From positions 1,919,501 through 1,983,500 of the forward strand of contig NZ_PDCM01000001.1 of the NCBI RefSeq assembly GCF_008634025.1: a stretch of 64,000 nucleotides of DNA, given 5' to 3'. Below, piece after piece: positions 39,934 to 48,790 of this stretch. Under the pieces are notes generated by a model. That model was not told where the DNA came from, did not search any database, and saw only the letters and a list, made by a program, of their open reading frames with translations. Each line of letters starts with the position of its first letter. The first letter of the stretch is position 1. Both the position numbers and the translations under genes were made by a program. The stretch is from Streptomyces albofaciens JCM 4342. GTDB lineage: Bacteria; Actinomycetota; Actinomycetes; Streptomycetales; Streptomycetaceae.

Positions 39934-42900
39934 TTGATGATCAGCTCCTCGTCCCAATTCACTTCCTGGCTCAGCGTCTTGCCCGGCAGATCGTACTTGT
40001 CCGCGAACCTGGTCAGTGGGTTGAGGATGTAATCTTCGATCGGTTTCCTCATTACTGGCGGGTGCAGGAAAGAGGTGATGGTGGTGTCGTTTTTCAGGGT
40101 GATCGTCACTCTGGTTTTCCCGGTCCTGGCGTCTCGCGAGACGACCTTGTAGTCATAGTTGTACGAGCCGATGAAGGTTGCGGACGAAGTGCCGTACTTT
40201 CCGTGGGTCATCAAGACTTTGTAGTTGCCGGTGAAGCCGAGCGTTTGCACGTCCCCGAGGTCGGAGAGCAAGCGTGTCCAGCCCTCGAGGCGCATGAGGC
40301 CATACTCCCCGTTGCGTCCTTCATTTTTTCCGTTCTTTATCTGTTGAGCGATCATGGCGCGGACGTAATCCATTGAATGGTCATTGCGGAGCTGCTCGGT
40401 ATATTTGTCCCCGGCGTGGAAGTATTCCGTTTCCTGGCCTATGCCCAGAAGCCACTGGATTCCCATGTTCAGCGCGGTCGGCCGGCCGTTGCCGTCGTAA
40501 AGCGAGCTGACGGAAAAAAGCTCTCGCAAGATCTGTAGCGACGATACTTCCTTCTGCGACAACTGCTGCTCCGCTATCCGGCGCTGCGCTTCTTCCTGCC
40601 GGTGCTGCGCTTCTTCCTGCCGGATCTTGTTGTCGAGGGTCATGATGGTCTTGGTGTACGCGGCCTCGGCGGCGGTGGCGTCCTGACCCGCGGCTTCGGC
40701 CGAGGCGCGAGCCTGGCGCGCCGAGGCGTAGGCGGAGTCGGCGTCGGCGTTGGCCCGCGTCGCGAACGTGGAAGCCCGGGACGCTTCGTACTCGGCCTTG
40801 GTGGCGTCACGTTCGGCCTGGGTGGCCGCGGCGTCGGCCACGCTCGCCGACTTGGCTGCGGCCTTTGCCGATTCTTCGGCCTCTGTGGCGGATTTGTCGG
40901 CATCCGCGGCGTACTTCTGAGCCAGTTTCTGCGAGGCGTCGGCGTTGTTCGCGGCCTCCCTGGCTTCAGCCGCCCGCGCATTGGCATTCGCCGCGATGAC
41001 GGCGGCTTCGGCCGCGTTCTTCTGTGCGTTGGCGGCAGCGACGGAGGCTTCGGCGAGGAACTGGTGGATCACGGCGTTGTGGACGGCGGTGAGTTGATCC
41101 CTGCGGGCCGTGGAGTACTGCTCGTTCTGGACGAATGCGTGCAGGGCTTCGGAGGTGCCCTCCAAGGCGACCCTGGCAGCAGCCTTCGTCTCGGCGCCGC
41201 CGCTGCCCGCCAGCTTTGTGGCGGTGATGCGTTCGTCGTCCTCCTGGGCGGCGTACTGGCCTTCGCTCAGGAATGCGCGGATCTTGGCGATCGAGCCGTC
41301 CTTCAATGCTGCCTGAGCCGCAGCTTTGAGCTGCGGCCCGCCACTGGCCGCGAGTTGGGTGGCGCGGATGTTGTAACCGGTCCGGGCTGCCTCGTCCGCC
41401 CCGGTCCGCAGGAATTCGCTGATCTGCTTCGCGTCTCCCTTGAGCGCTTCGTCCGCGGCCTTCCGGACGTCTTCGTAGTTGCTGTTGACCGCGAGATTCT
41501 GCACGCGCGCGCGTTCGTCCTGCTCGTCGGCGCGCTGCCAGCCGGTGCGCAGGTATTCGGCCACGGCGTCGTCCGAGCCGGTCAGCGCCGTCTTGGCGGC
41601 GGCCTGGCTCCACGGCCCGCGGGTCTTCATCGTGAGAACGGCGACCTTACGGCCCTTGGCCGCGAGGTCCGCGGTCTTGGCCTGGGGGGCCTTGGCCTCG
41701 GCGAGCAGGCGCTTCGCCTCTTCCTGGACATTGTGCGCGGCCTCGGCCCGCTGGGCCTCTTCCTTCTGCGCCAGTGCCTCGTTCTGCTTCTCGGCCCTGG
41801 CCTTCTGGATCGAGGTGTCCGTCCGGGCCTTCAGCTCCTCGGCTTCGAGCTTGGCCGCGATGTCGTGCACATCCTTGGCCTTGGCGACGGCCGCGGTCGC
41901 GGTGTCCGCGGCTTCCTTGGCCGCCGCGGAGTGTGCGTCGGCTTCCTTGGCGGCAGTGGCGGCCTCGCCGGCGTGTTCTGCCGCCTTCCTGGCGGCGGCT
42001 GCGGCGTTCCTTGCGTGCTGGGCCGCAGAGCCGGCCAGCTGACGTGCCTGACCGGCAGCGTTGGCGGCTTCGTAAGCGAGATCCCGTGCCGCGATGGCGG
42101 CACGGCGCGACGCCTGGGCGTGACCGCGCGCGGTCGCTGCCCACTGCTTCGCCCTGGCCGCTTCGGCATTGGCCGTACCGGCGTAACTGCCGGCCTGGTC
42201 CGCCGCACTGGCGGCGGCATCGGCATTCTCACTGGCCCGGTAGGCCGCGTTCGCGGCGTCCCCAACCGCCTTGGCGGCTATTTCCACCTGCCGGGCCGCT
42301 TTTTGGGACGCGTCCGCCGCGTCTGCGGCGGCTTCGGCGTCCTCGGCGGCCCGGCGCGCGACCGAAGCCGTGTCGGCGTTGATCGCTGCGTTGGCGGCGG
42401 CGTCACGGGCCCGCGCAGCTGCCGCCGCGGCGGCGGAGGCGGCTGAAGCGGCCTTCGCGGCGGCGTCCGCCGCCATGCGAGCGGCGTAATTGGCGGCCTG
42501 AGCCGCACTGATGGCCTCCTGCGCGGCGGACGCGGCCTGCTGCGCAGCATCCGCCGCTCGCCTTGCCCAGCCCGCGGCCAGGCTGGCGTCCTGGCCGGCC
42601 GCCTCGGTCTCCTTGCGCGCCTCGTCAGCCTTCAGTTTGGCCAGCTTGGAGGCTTCCTCCGCCCGGTCGCTGGCCTCCTTGGCCGCGGCGGTCTGCTGCT
42701 CGGCGATCTTGCCGGCTTCCTTGGCCTGCTCGGCCAACTGCGAAACGGTCGCCCGTTCGTGGTCGCGGTTGCGCGCGGTGTTCTGGCCCACCGCGAGGAA
42801 CTCGCGGACATCGTTCATCGAGCCGCGCAGGGCGTTCTTGGCGGCTTCCTTGGTGGCCGGCCCGCCGCTATTCATGATCTGCGTCACGCGCATCCGGTCG

Positions 42901-43463
42901 TCCGTGTCCCTGGCCGGGTACTGGCCCTGCTCCAGGAACTTGCGGACGTCGTCGATCGAGCCGCGCAGCGCCGCCAGTCCGGCCTCCTTGACCGTCGGAC
43001 CGCCTGTCGTGGTGATTTTCGTTGCGCGTATGCGGAGGTCCGACTCGGCCGGGGCCTTCCAGCCGTCCTTGAGGAACTTGACGACCTCATCCTTGGAGCC
43101 GGACTGCAGAGCGGTGAGGGCTGCCGCGCGGACCATCGTGCCGCCCGACTGGAACATCTGCGTCGCGGTGATGTTAAGGTCGGTCAGTTCGGCGAAGGCG
43201 TAACCGCTGTTGAGGAATGCGCGGACGTCATCATCGGAGCCCAACAACGCCGCTTCGGCCGCGGCCTTGACGTTCAGGTCGCCGGTCGACCATAACTCCA
43301 CCACGCGGGCCCGGGCGGCATTCGGCGCCTCGGCGGCTGCGGCAGGAGTTGTTCCGAGCAGGCCGGCGAGAAGAGCTGAGGGTAGCAGGGGCAGGCTCAG
43401 CAATCGGATGCCGAGCCCATATCTCTTTTTTGACCGCGCCGATCGACGCAGCTTTTTCTTCAT
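39930..43463 (-). CDS. Giant secreted ALF-repeat / coiled-coil protein with unrecognised C-terminal domain
   Basis: 1177 residues. ATG 43463 is chosen for AAGGGT 6 nt upstream. A long basic signal peptide (MKKKLRRSARSKKRYGLG ... ends AAAAEAP) predicts export. Four ~47-residue ALF repeats follow (about 50-235; for example AALRGSIDDVRKFLEQGQY), then an Ala-rich heptad coil of ~390 residues, four more ALF repeats (about 680-880), a second coil (about 890-1030), and a C-terminal domain of ~150 residues with Trp/Tyr/Gly-rich strands (GNYKVLMTHGKYGTSS, FIGSYNYDYKVVSRDA). The architecture suits a fibrous surface protein or an effector carrying a C-terminal payload. The final domain is unknown to me. 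Coupled to the small membrane protein downstream. Confidence 0.85.
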   Translation of the reverse strand: MKKKLRRSARSKKRYGLGIRLLSLPLLPSALLAGLLGTTPAAAAEAPNAARARVVELWSTGDLNVKAAAEAALLGSDDDVRAFLNSGYAFAELTDLNITATQMFQSGGTMVRAAALTALQSGSKDEVVKFLKDGWKAPAESDLRIRATKITTTGGPTVKEAGLAALRGSIDDVRKFLEQGQYPARDTDDRMRVTQIMNSGGPATKEAAKNALRGSMNDVREFLAVGQNTARNRDHERATVSQLAEQAKEAGKIAEQQTAAAKEASDRAEEASKLAKLKADEARKETEAAGQDASLAAGWARRAADAAQQAASAAQEAISAAQAANYAARMAADAAAKAASAASAAAAAAARARDAAANAAINADTASVARRAAEDAEAAADAADASQKAARQVEIAAKAVGDAANAAYRASENADAAASAADQAGSYAGTANAEAARAKQWAATARGHAQASRRAAIAARDLAYEAANAAGQARQLAGSAAQHARNAAAAARKAAEHAGEAATAAKEADAHSAAAKEAADTATAAVAKAKDVHDIAAKLEAEELKARTDTSIQKARAEKQNEALAQKEEAQRAEAAHNVQEEAKRLLAEAKAPQAKTADLAAKGRKVAVLTMKTRGPWSQAAAKTALTGSDDAVAEYLRTGWQRADEQDERARVQNLAVNSNYEDVRKAADEALKGDAKQISEFLRTGADEAARTGYNIRATQLAASGGPQLKAAAQAALKDGSIAKIRAFLSEGQYAAQEDDERITATKLAGSGGAETKAAARVALEGTSEALHAFVQNEQYSTARRDQLTAVHNAVIHQFLAEASVAAANAQKNAAEAAVIAANANARAAEAREAANNADASQKLAQKYAADADKSATEAEESAKAAAKSASVADAAATQAERDATKAEYEASRASTFATRANADADSAYASARQARASAEAAGQDATAAEAAYTKTIMTLDNKIRQEEAQHRQEEAQRRIAEQQLSQKEVSSLQILRELFSVSSLYDGNGRPTALNMGIQWLLGIGQETEYFHAGDKYTEQLRNDHSMDYVRAMIAQQIKNGKNEGRNGEYGLMRLEGWTRLLSDLGDVQTLGFTGNYKVLMTHGKYGTSSATFIGSYNYDYKVVSRDARTGKTRVTITLKNDTTITSFLHPPVMRKPIEDYILNPLTRFADKYDLPGKTLSQEVNWDEELIIK

Positions 43464-43574
43464 TTGTTTACCCTTGAAATTAGGCAAGCGCACTTGGCGC
43501 GGCGATCATAGCCGTGCCCGGAGTCAAGGCAAAGAGGTAAGAGGGTCGAGCCGTCGCGTCGGGTTGCGACCGAT

Positions 43575-43720
43575 GGATCACGAAAGCATCACGCGCTGAG
43601 GAAGGTTGTACTGCGCGGGATCACGAAATGGTCACACGTCCAATCGGGTGCGGGGTTCGATCCCGGTGTGATGTGAGTCCGCTCGTGAATACTTCGGCAA
43701 GTCTGCTGGATCACGAGAAA
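43575..43720. repeat. Three GGATCACGAAA-type direct repeats in a divergent gap
   Basis: GGATCACGAAA occurs at 43575-43585 and 43618-43628 and as GGATCACGAGAAA at 43708-43720. The 342-bp gap (43464-43805) lies between the divergent ALF and secreted-protein genes, is AT-richer than its surroundings, and has no other recognisable element. The repeats may bind a regulator shared by both sides. Confidence 0.5.
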
Positions 43721-43805
43721 TGGGGTGCTACTCTCCGGGAATCTCCCTCATTTTGTCATTGCATCCGGCCGTCTGCCGGGTGTGAATGCTGAAAGGAATC
43801 CTCTG

Positions 43806-44339
43806 GTGATAGCCAGCGCGCGCGGGAAAATGTTTGCCGCCGGTGCCGCCGCAGTCGCCGTGCTCGTCACGGGCCTGACGGCCTTGGTGGCCGGGTCCGC
43901 GACGGCCGCGCCGACGACGGGCGAGGACGACGCTCCTCCGTACGCGATCGAGACGTTCGAGTATCCGAACGCCGCGAAGATTCTCAAGGAACAGGGCATC
44001 ACCCTCCGCAAGGGCGACGGGCGCATAGTCCTCGGTGACTGCCTCGACCCCGCCTTCAAGGACATTCAGGTCTCCACCAGCGTCAGGCACCCGGGGCAGA
44101 CGGTGCCGGGCCGGTACTGCTTCAAGGTCACCGGAACCGGAAAGTCCGGTTACCTCGCACTGGAGGTTCCCAAGGTCTACAACGTCATGACGGGGGATGT
44201 GGCGATCCGGGCCAGCCTCACCGCGGACAAGAAGACCGAGTCGGTGAACGTGGGCAAGAACGACATCAAGGGATTCGACTCGGCCGACGGCACGCCTGCC
44301 GGTTATCCGGTCCTGGTCGAGCTCCGCGTCACCGGCTGA
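43806..44339 (+). CDS. Small secreted protein of unknown function
   Basis: 177 residues. Signal peptide (MFAAGAAAVAVLVTGLTALVAGSATAAP) then a mature part with two Cys: LGDCLDPAFKDIQVSTSV and PGQTVPGRYCFKVTGTGKSG, suggesting one disulfide in a beta-sandwich. Ends VLVELRVTG. AAAGGA lies 9 nt before GTG 43806. It is followed after 88 bp by the trypsin-fold VCBS protein, also secreted, so they may be exported together. I do not recognise a family. Confidence 0.8.
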   Translation: MIASARGKMFAAGAAAVAVLVTGLTALVAGSATAAPTTGEDDAPPYAIETFEYPNAAKILKEQGITLRKGDGRIVLGDCLDPAFKDIQVSTSVRHPGQTVPGRYCFKVTGTGKSGYLALEVPKVYNVMTGDVAIRASLTADKKTESVNVGKNDIKGFDSADGTPAGYPVLVELRVTG

Positions 44340-44427
44340 CCGGCCTCCCGCAACGTCCGACTCCCGGATACGGAATGTTGCCGTAACCCGTATTCGCACT
44401 CGCCATGCAGACAGGAACAACACGAAC

Positions 44428-45966
44428 ATGCCTGCCAGACGTCCGCGCGCAGTTCTCGTCGCGGGGCTCCTCACCCTCACCGCTGCCGGCGGCCTGCTGA
44501 CCGCCGCCCCGGCCGGTGCCGTGGTCGGCACCGTCACCAAGGACGGCTCCTACCCGTTCACGGCCAAACTGGACATCGGCGGCTCCCGCAGCTGCTCCGC
44601 AGCGCTGGTCGACGAGCAGTGGCTGGTCACCGCCGCCAGCTGCTTTGCCGAGAATCCCGCTCAGAGCCTGGAGGTCCCCGCCGGGGCTCCGAAGGCGAAG
44701 ACCACCGTCACCGTGGGCCGCACGGACCTGACCCGTACGGACGGCTTCGTCACGGAGATCGAGCGGCTGGTGCCGCGCGGCGACCGCGACCTGGTCATGG
44801 CCAAGCTCGCCAAGCCCGTCACCGGTATCGCCCCCGCCGACATCGCCGCTAAGGCGCCGCTGCCCGGTGAGGACGTCTTCGTCAGCGGCTACGGCCGCAC
44901 CAAGGACGATTGGGTCCCCGACCGCCTCCACTACGGGCGCTTCTCCATAGGCGCCGCGAAGGAGACCACGCTGGGCGTCAAGGGCAAGGATGGCGCCGCC
45001 GTCTGCGAGGGAGACACCGGGGCCCCTGTGTGGCGCGAGATCGGCGGCCGCTACGAACTGGCCGGCGTCAGCAGCCGCTCGTGGATGGGCGGTTGCCTCG
45101 GCCACGAGGACGAGAAGCGCACCGACGCGGTGGCATCCCGTACGGACGACATCGCCGGCTGGCTGCAGACGGTACGACTGTCGACGAAGTTCCAGCACGT
45201 TAGCGACCTGCTCACGTCCGCCGACTTCAACGGCGACGGGCGCGCCGACATCGCCGCCGTGATGACGGACGGCAACCTGCACGCTTTTTACGCCAAGCCG
45301 GACGGCACCCTCCAGTACGGCCGCGAACTGTGGACCCACGACGGTACCTGGGGCGGCTATACGCAGCTCATCGGTGGTGATTTCAACGGCGACGGCCAGG
45401 GCGACATCGTCGCGCGCCGCGGCGACGGCCAGATGTTCCTCTACACCGGCACGGCCAACGGCAACCTGAACCCGCGTGTCGCGACCTGGTACGACACCTC
45501 CTGGAAGACGATGCGTCAGGTCGTGCGCTACCGCGCCGACAACTCCGGGCGCGACGGCCTGGCCGCGATCTGGGGCGACGGCTCGCTGCACGCCTACACC
45601 ACCAAGGCCGACGGCACCCTCAGCGGCAGCGCGCGCGACCTGTGGTACGACAAGTCGTGGAGCGGCACGCGCATCCTGTCCAGCGGTGACTTCAACGCCG
45701 ACGGGAAGGACGACATCGTCGCCACCGACCCCGACGGCGGCCTCCGCCTCTACACCGGCAATGCCCAGGGCACCGTCACCCGCGCCCCCGACCTCTGGTA
45801 CGACAAGTCCTGGGGCCCCGCGCTCGCCCTGCTCAGCGGCGACTTCAACGGCGACGGCAAGGCCGACATCGCCGCCCGCTGGCCTGACCGCAGCCTGCAC
45901 CTCTACACCGGCAACGGCAAGGGCACCCTCGCCGCCGGGCCCACCATGTGGCCCAGCGCCTCCTGA
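44428..45966 (+). CDS. Secreted trypsin-fold pseudoprotease with VCBS/FG-GAP repeats
   Basis: 512 residues. Signal peptide to about residue 31. A chymotrypsin-like domain follows (about 32-250), but the His of TAAHC is replaced (TAASCF, Ser71) and the Ser of GDSGGP is Thr197 (CEGDTGAPVW); Asp121 remains (GDRDLVMAKL). Proteolysis by the normal mechanism is therefore unlikely; it may bind ligands. The C-terminal half has at least five ~50-residue FG-GAP/VCBS blades with calcium loops such as DFNGDGRADI, DFNGDGQGDI, DFNADGKDDI and DFNGDGKADI, likely a beta-propeller. A hairpin follows. Confidence 0.9.
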   Translation: MPARRPRAVLVAGLLTLTAAGGLLTAAPAGAVVGTVTKDGSYPFTAKLDIGGSRSCSAALVDEQWLVTAASCFAENPAQSLEVPAGAPKAKTTVTVGRTDLTRTDGFVTEIERLVPRGDRDLVMAKLAKPVTGIAPADIAAKAPLPGEDVFVSGYGRTKDDWVPDRLHYGRFSIGAAKETTLGVKGKDGAAVCEGDTGAPVWREIGGRYELAGVSSRSWMGGCLGHEDEKRTDAVASRTDDIAGWLQTVRLSTKFQHVSDLLTSADFNGDGRADIAAVMTDGNLHAFYAKPDGTLQYGRELWTHDGTWGGYTQLIGGDFNGDGQGDIVARRGDGQMFLYTGTANGNLNPRVATWYDTSWKTMRQVVRYRADNSGRDGLAAIWGDGSLHAYTTKADGTLSGSARDLWYDKSWSGTRILSSGDFNADGKDDIVATDPDGGLRLYTGNAQGTVTRAPDLWYDKSWGPALALLSGDFNGDGKADIAARWPDRSLHLYTGNGKGTLAAGPTMWPSAS

Positions 45967-45982
45967 CCGGAGTGCGCGCATG

Positions 45983-46023
45983 ATGTGGCGAGCGCTGCCT
46001 TCCCGGCCGGGCGCTCGCCACAT
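45983..46023 (+). terminator. Hairpin after the VCBS protein
   Basis: 13-bp perfect stem ATGTGGCGAGCGC / GCGCTCGCCACAT with a 15-nt loop, 16 bp after the stop. The remaining gap to 46305 holds nothing recognisable. Confidence 0.8.
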
Positions 46024-46305
46024 CGGCGCGGTGAATCACCGGAGGAATCGACCGCCGCGGCCATGGGGGAACCGACAGCGGCCGGTGTCGAGTGTTCGAG
46101 TTCGTCAGCCGATGGCGCGGTGTCAGTACGCCGCGACCCTGGCCCCCGGTCATCTGCAGCCGACCGCTCGTCCAAGCGGCACCTCAGCAGGCACCGCACC
46201 TGCCTGGTTCCGGCGAACGGCGCTGCGGCCCACGGCCCATGACTACAACCAGCACCTCGACCGCGCTCGCATGCCCGGTCCTTGCCCTCTCGGAGCAACC
46301 GCACC

Positions 46306-47493
46306 ATGAACACCCCTGGCCCAGCGACAGACGGCGCCTTGTCCGCTGCCGGCCCGTGGCCGGCGACTCCGGCCGGAAGACGGATCCGGCTCATGTCACC
46401 GGTGGAGGTCAAGAGCGGGCAGCGCCCGCAGCGGATCGCCGCCCTGGACGGTCTGCGCCTGCTGGCCGCCTTGATGGTGGTGGCCTACCACTACACAGCC
46501 ATCAGCTGGCCGTGGTCCGCGGACGGCAGCAACAGCTTCCCGAGGATCTTTCCCTTTGCCGCCTACGGATGGCTGGGTGTCCAGCTGTTCTTCCTGATAA
46601 GCGGCTTCGTGATCTGCATGAGCTGCTGGGGGCGGCCCCTGGGCGACTTCATCGTCTCCCGCATCATCCGCGTCTTCCCTGCCTACTGGCTCGCGATCAT
46701 CGTCACCACGCTCGTGGTCATGCTGGTCCCCGGCGGGCTGGAGCCGCGCAAGTGGCATGACGTCTTCGTCAACCTCACCATGCTGCAGGAGCCCTTGCAC
46801 GCACCGCACGTCGACGGTGTCTACTGGACGCTCTTCGCCGAACTGCGCTTCTACCTGCTGCTCGCCGCCATGGCCTGGTGGGGCCTGACCTACCGTCGGC
46901 TGCTGACCCTGTGCTGCGTATGGATCGTGGCCAGCGCCCTGGGCGCCCGGTCCGAAAGCGTGATCCTGCGACTGCTGATCATGCCGGACTACAGCTGGTT
47001 CTTCATCGCCGGCATCGCCTTCTACCTCATGTATCGCTTCCGGCCCAACATCTTGCTGACCGGCATCGTCCTGGTGTGCTTCTGTGCCGCACAGCCCTCC
47101 GTCAACCATGTCTGGCGTTCCTCGCTGAGCACCATGGGCCGTGCCGTTCCCTACTGGCCGACTCTGCTGGTCCTGGCCGTCTGCTTCGGCGTGATGGCTC
47201 TGATCGCCACCGGAAGGCTGTCCTGGTGCAACTGGCGCTGGTTGCCGGTGGCAGGTGCCCTGACCTACCCGCTCTATCTGCTCCATGAGTACGTCGGGTG
47301 GGAGATCATCCGGAGCTTCAGCGCCCGCATTCCCCACCACGCTCTGCTCATCGCCACCGTCACCGCGATGCTCATCGCCGCCCACTTGGTCCACCGACTC
47401 GTCGAACGCCCCGTCTCCCGCTGGCTCAAACCCCGCATCAAGGCAGCCCTGCGCCAGATCGAGCCCGCACGGCTCGGTTCCGGCTCGACATGA
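46306..47493 (+). CDS. Acyltransferase-3 family membrane protein (OafA/YrhL-like)
   Basis: 395 residues, about ten membrane helices. Family motifs: RIAALDGLRLLAALMVVAYH (the conserved R...D-G-R and His), YGWLGVQLFFLISGFVICMS, RIIRVFPAYWLAII and the late YPLYLLHEYVGW. It would O-acylate a surface sugar or secreted metabolite. GGAG sits 11 nt before ATG 46306. The next gene, a glycosyltransferase, converges with it 2 bp away. Confidence 0.92.
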   Translation: MNTPGPATDGALSAAGPWPATPAGRRIRLMSPVEVKSGQRPQRIAALDGLRLLAALMVVAYHYTAISWPWSADGSNSFPRIFPFAAYGWLGVQLFFLISGFVICMSCWGRPLGDFIVSRIIRVFPAYWLAIIVTTLVVMLVPGGLEPRKWHDVFVNLTMLQEPLHAPHVDGVYWTLFAELRFYLLLAAMAWWGLTYRRLLTLCCVWIVASALGARSESVILRLLIMPDYSWFFIAGIAFYLMYRFRPNILLTGIVLVCFCAAQPSVNHVWRSSLSTMGRAVPYWPTLLVLAVCFGVMALIATGRLSWCNWRWLPVAGALTYPLYLLHEYVGWEIIRSFSARIPHHALLIATVTAMLIAAHLVHRLVERPVSRWLKPRIKAALRQIEPARLGSGST

Positions 47494-47495
47494 CG

Positions 47496-48650
47496 TCACG
47501 GAACTCGGTTTCCCGTACCCCGTAGTCCCTTCCCGGACCCGTGACCGACCTCATCGTCATCGACAAGGCTGCCGAGGCCGCGTACGCGGAAGGACGTCCG
47601 AAGGCGATCCTCCGCGAGCGATTCCACGGCCGCACACCAGTCGTCCAGATCCGAGTTCTTGGTCAGATCGTCGGAGCGGGCCCTGGCTCGGGCGGAGGCG
47701 CGTTCCCAGTGGGTCGGGTCGCGCAGGGTCATCAGGGCGTGGGTCCAGGCGTTGAGGTCGTCGCGGTAGGCGAAGATGCCGGCTTCGCCGAGGGATTCGA
47801 CCAGGCCGGGGGTGGGGTGGGCGATCACCGGGATGCCGGAGGCCAGGGCTTCGACCGCCACCCGGCCCCAGGATTCGTAGAGGCTGGGCATGAGCATGAC
47901 GCGGGAGCGGCCGTAGACGTGGGTGCGCATCTCCTTGCCGGTGACGCTGTCGAGGACCTCGCAGTTGGGGAGGCGGGGCGGGGGCATCACCTGCCGGCCG
48001 TAGGCGCCGCGGACGCCGAGGAAGTGCCACTCGGGGGTCCAGGCGGCGAGCTGCCAGAAGAGTTCGCCGCCCTTGTCGGGGTTGAGGTTGACCAGAGTCG
48101 CGCAGTCGCCGGGTTCCGTGCGGTACTCCTCGGCGAGCACGGGCGGGCGGACGACGATGGACTGCCGGGGCAGGAACTCGGCCGGGTAGCGGGCGTAGTG
48201 GATTTCGCCGTCGCGGCGGATCCACTCGCTGTTGTAGACGACGAGGTCGGCGCCCGCCGCGTTGTGGAAGCTGGTGGCGAAGTTGTCGTGGCAGATGACG
48301 ACCACGGGTATGCGGCGGGCCCTGGCGAGGCCGGACACGAGGGGGACGTTCTCGAAGTGGGAGAGGAGGACGTCCGCCCGCTGGGCCTCGGCGGCGAAGT
48401 CGGCGCCTTCCTGGAAGGGGACGACGCGTACGCCGTCGATGTCGTAGGTCGTCTCGATGGTGCCGGGGTGGGAGAGCCAGACGGTGATGCGGTGGCCGCG
48501 TTCGGCCAGGGGGCGGAGCATCGAATGGAGCATCCACTCGGAGCCGGCGTTGTGGGCCGGTGGGTATCCGTACACCCGGGCCGCGATGGACAGGCTGCGT
48601 GCGGTGCGGGGAGCGGCCGGCCCGTGCGGGCGGGGTGCCACCGGATCCAC
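47496..48650 (-). CDS. Family 4 glycosyltransferase
   Basis: 384 residues, GT-B fold. N-terminal ARVYGYPPAHNAGSEWMLHSML is the acceptor-side glycine loop; the C-terminal half has NPDKGGELFWQLAAW, GRSRVMLMPSLYESWGRVAVEALASGIPVIAHP with the donor-binding E-x7-E pattern. It probably works on the envelope or an exported glycoconjugate, fitting the convergent acyltransferase. GTG 48650 has GGGAG 9 nt upstream. The ~35-residue C-terminus beyond SLAEDRLRT is not part of the fold. Confidence 0.9.
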   Translation of the reverse strand: MDPVAPRPHGPAAPRTARSLSIAARVYGYPPAHNAGSEWMLHSMLRPLAERGHRITVWLSHPGTIETTYDIDGVRVVPFQEGADFAAEAQRADVLLSHFENVPLVSGLARARRIPVVVICHDNFATSFHNAAGADLVVYNSEWIRRDGEIHYARYPAEFLPRQSIVVRPPVLAEEYRTEPGDCATLVNLNPDKGGELFWQLAAWTPEWHFLGVRGAYGRQVMPPPRLPNCEVLDSVTGKEMRTHVYGRSRVMLMPSLYESWGRVAVEALASGIPVIAHPTPGLVESLGEAGIFAYRDDLNAWTHALMTLRDPTHWERASARARARSDDLTKNSDLDDWCAAVESLAEDRLRTSFRVRGLGSLVDDDEVGHGSGKGLRGTGNRVP

Positions 48651-48688
48651 GTGTCAGGACTCCCTTGAGAAGGCGGGGGCGGGGGAAG

Positions 48689-48720
48689 CCTGTGGTGGGC
48701 GGGTATGTGCCCACCACAGG
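48689..48720. terminator. Hairpin after the 443-residue protein
   Basis: 12-bp perfect stem CCTGTGGTGGGC / GCCCACCACAGG, 8-nt loop, between the beta-rich gene and the glycosyltransferase on the minus strand. Confidence 0.75.
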
Positions 48721-48790
48721 TGCCGGGTCTGCGTGACAGGCGCCGGGTCTGCGTGCCCGGGTCAGCCGGGAAGGGCCCGGCGGTCGCCGG

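Noticed and set aside
40602..42446. 614-residue Gly/Arg/Leu-rich frame antisense to the ALF-protein coil
   Set aside because: Mirror of the Ala-rich coil codons; composition explains the open frame.
43649..43670. T-arm-like sequence GGGTTCGATCCC, possible tRNA fragment or attachment site
   Set aside because: The flanking bases do not form a proper T stem and no other tRNA part is present.
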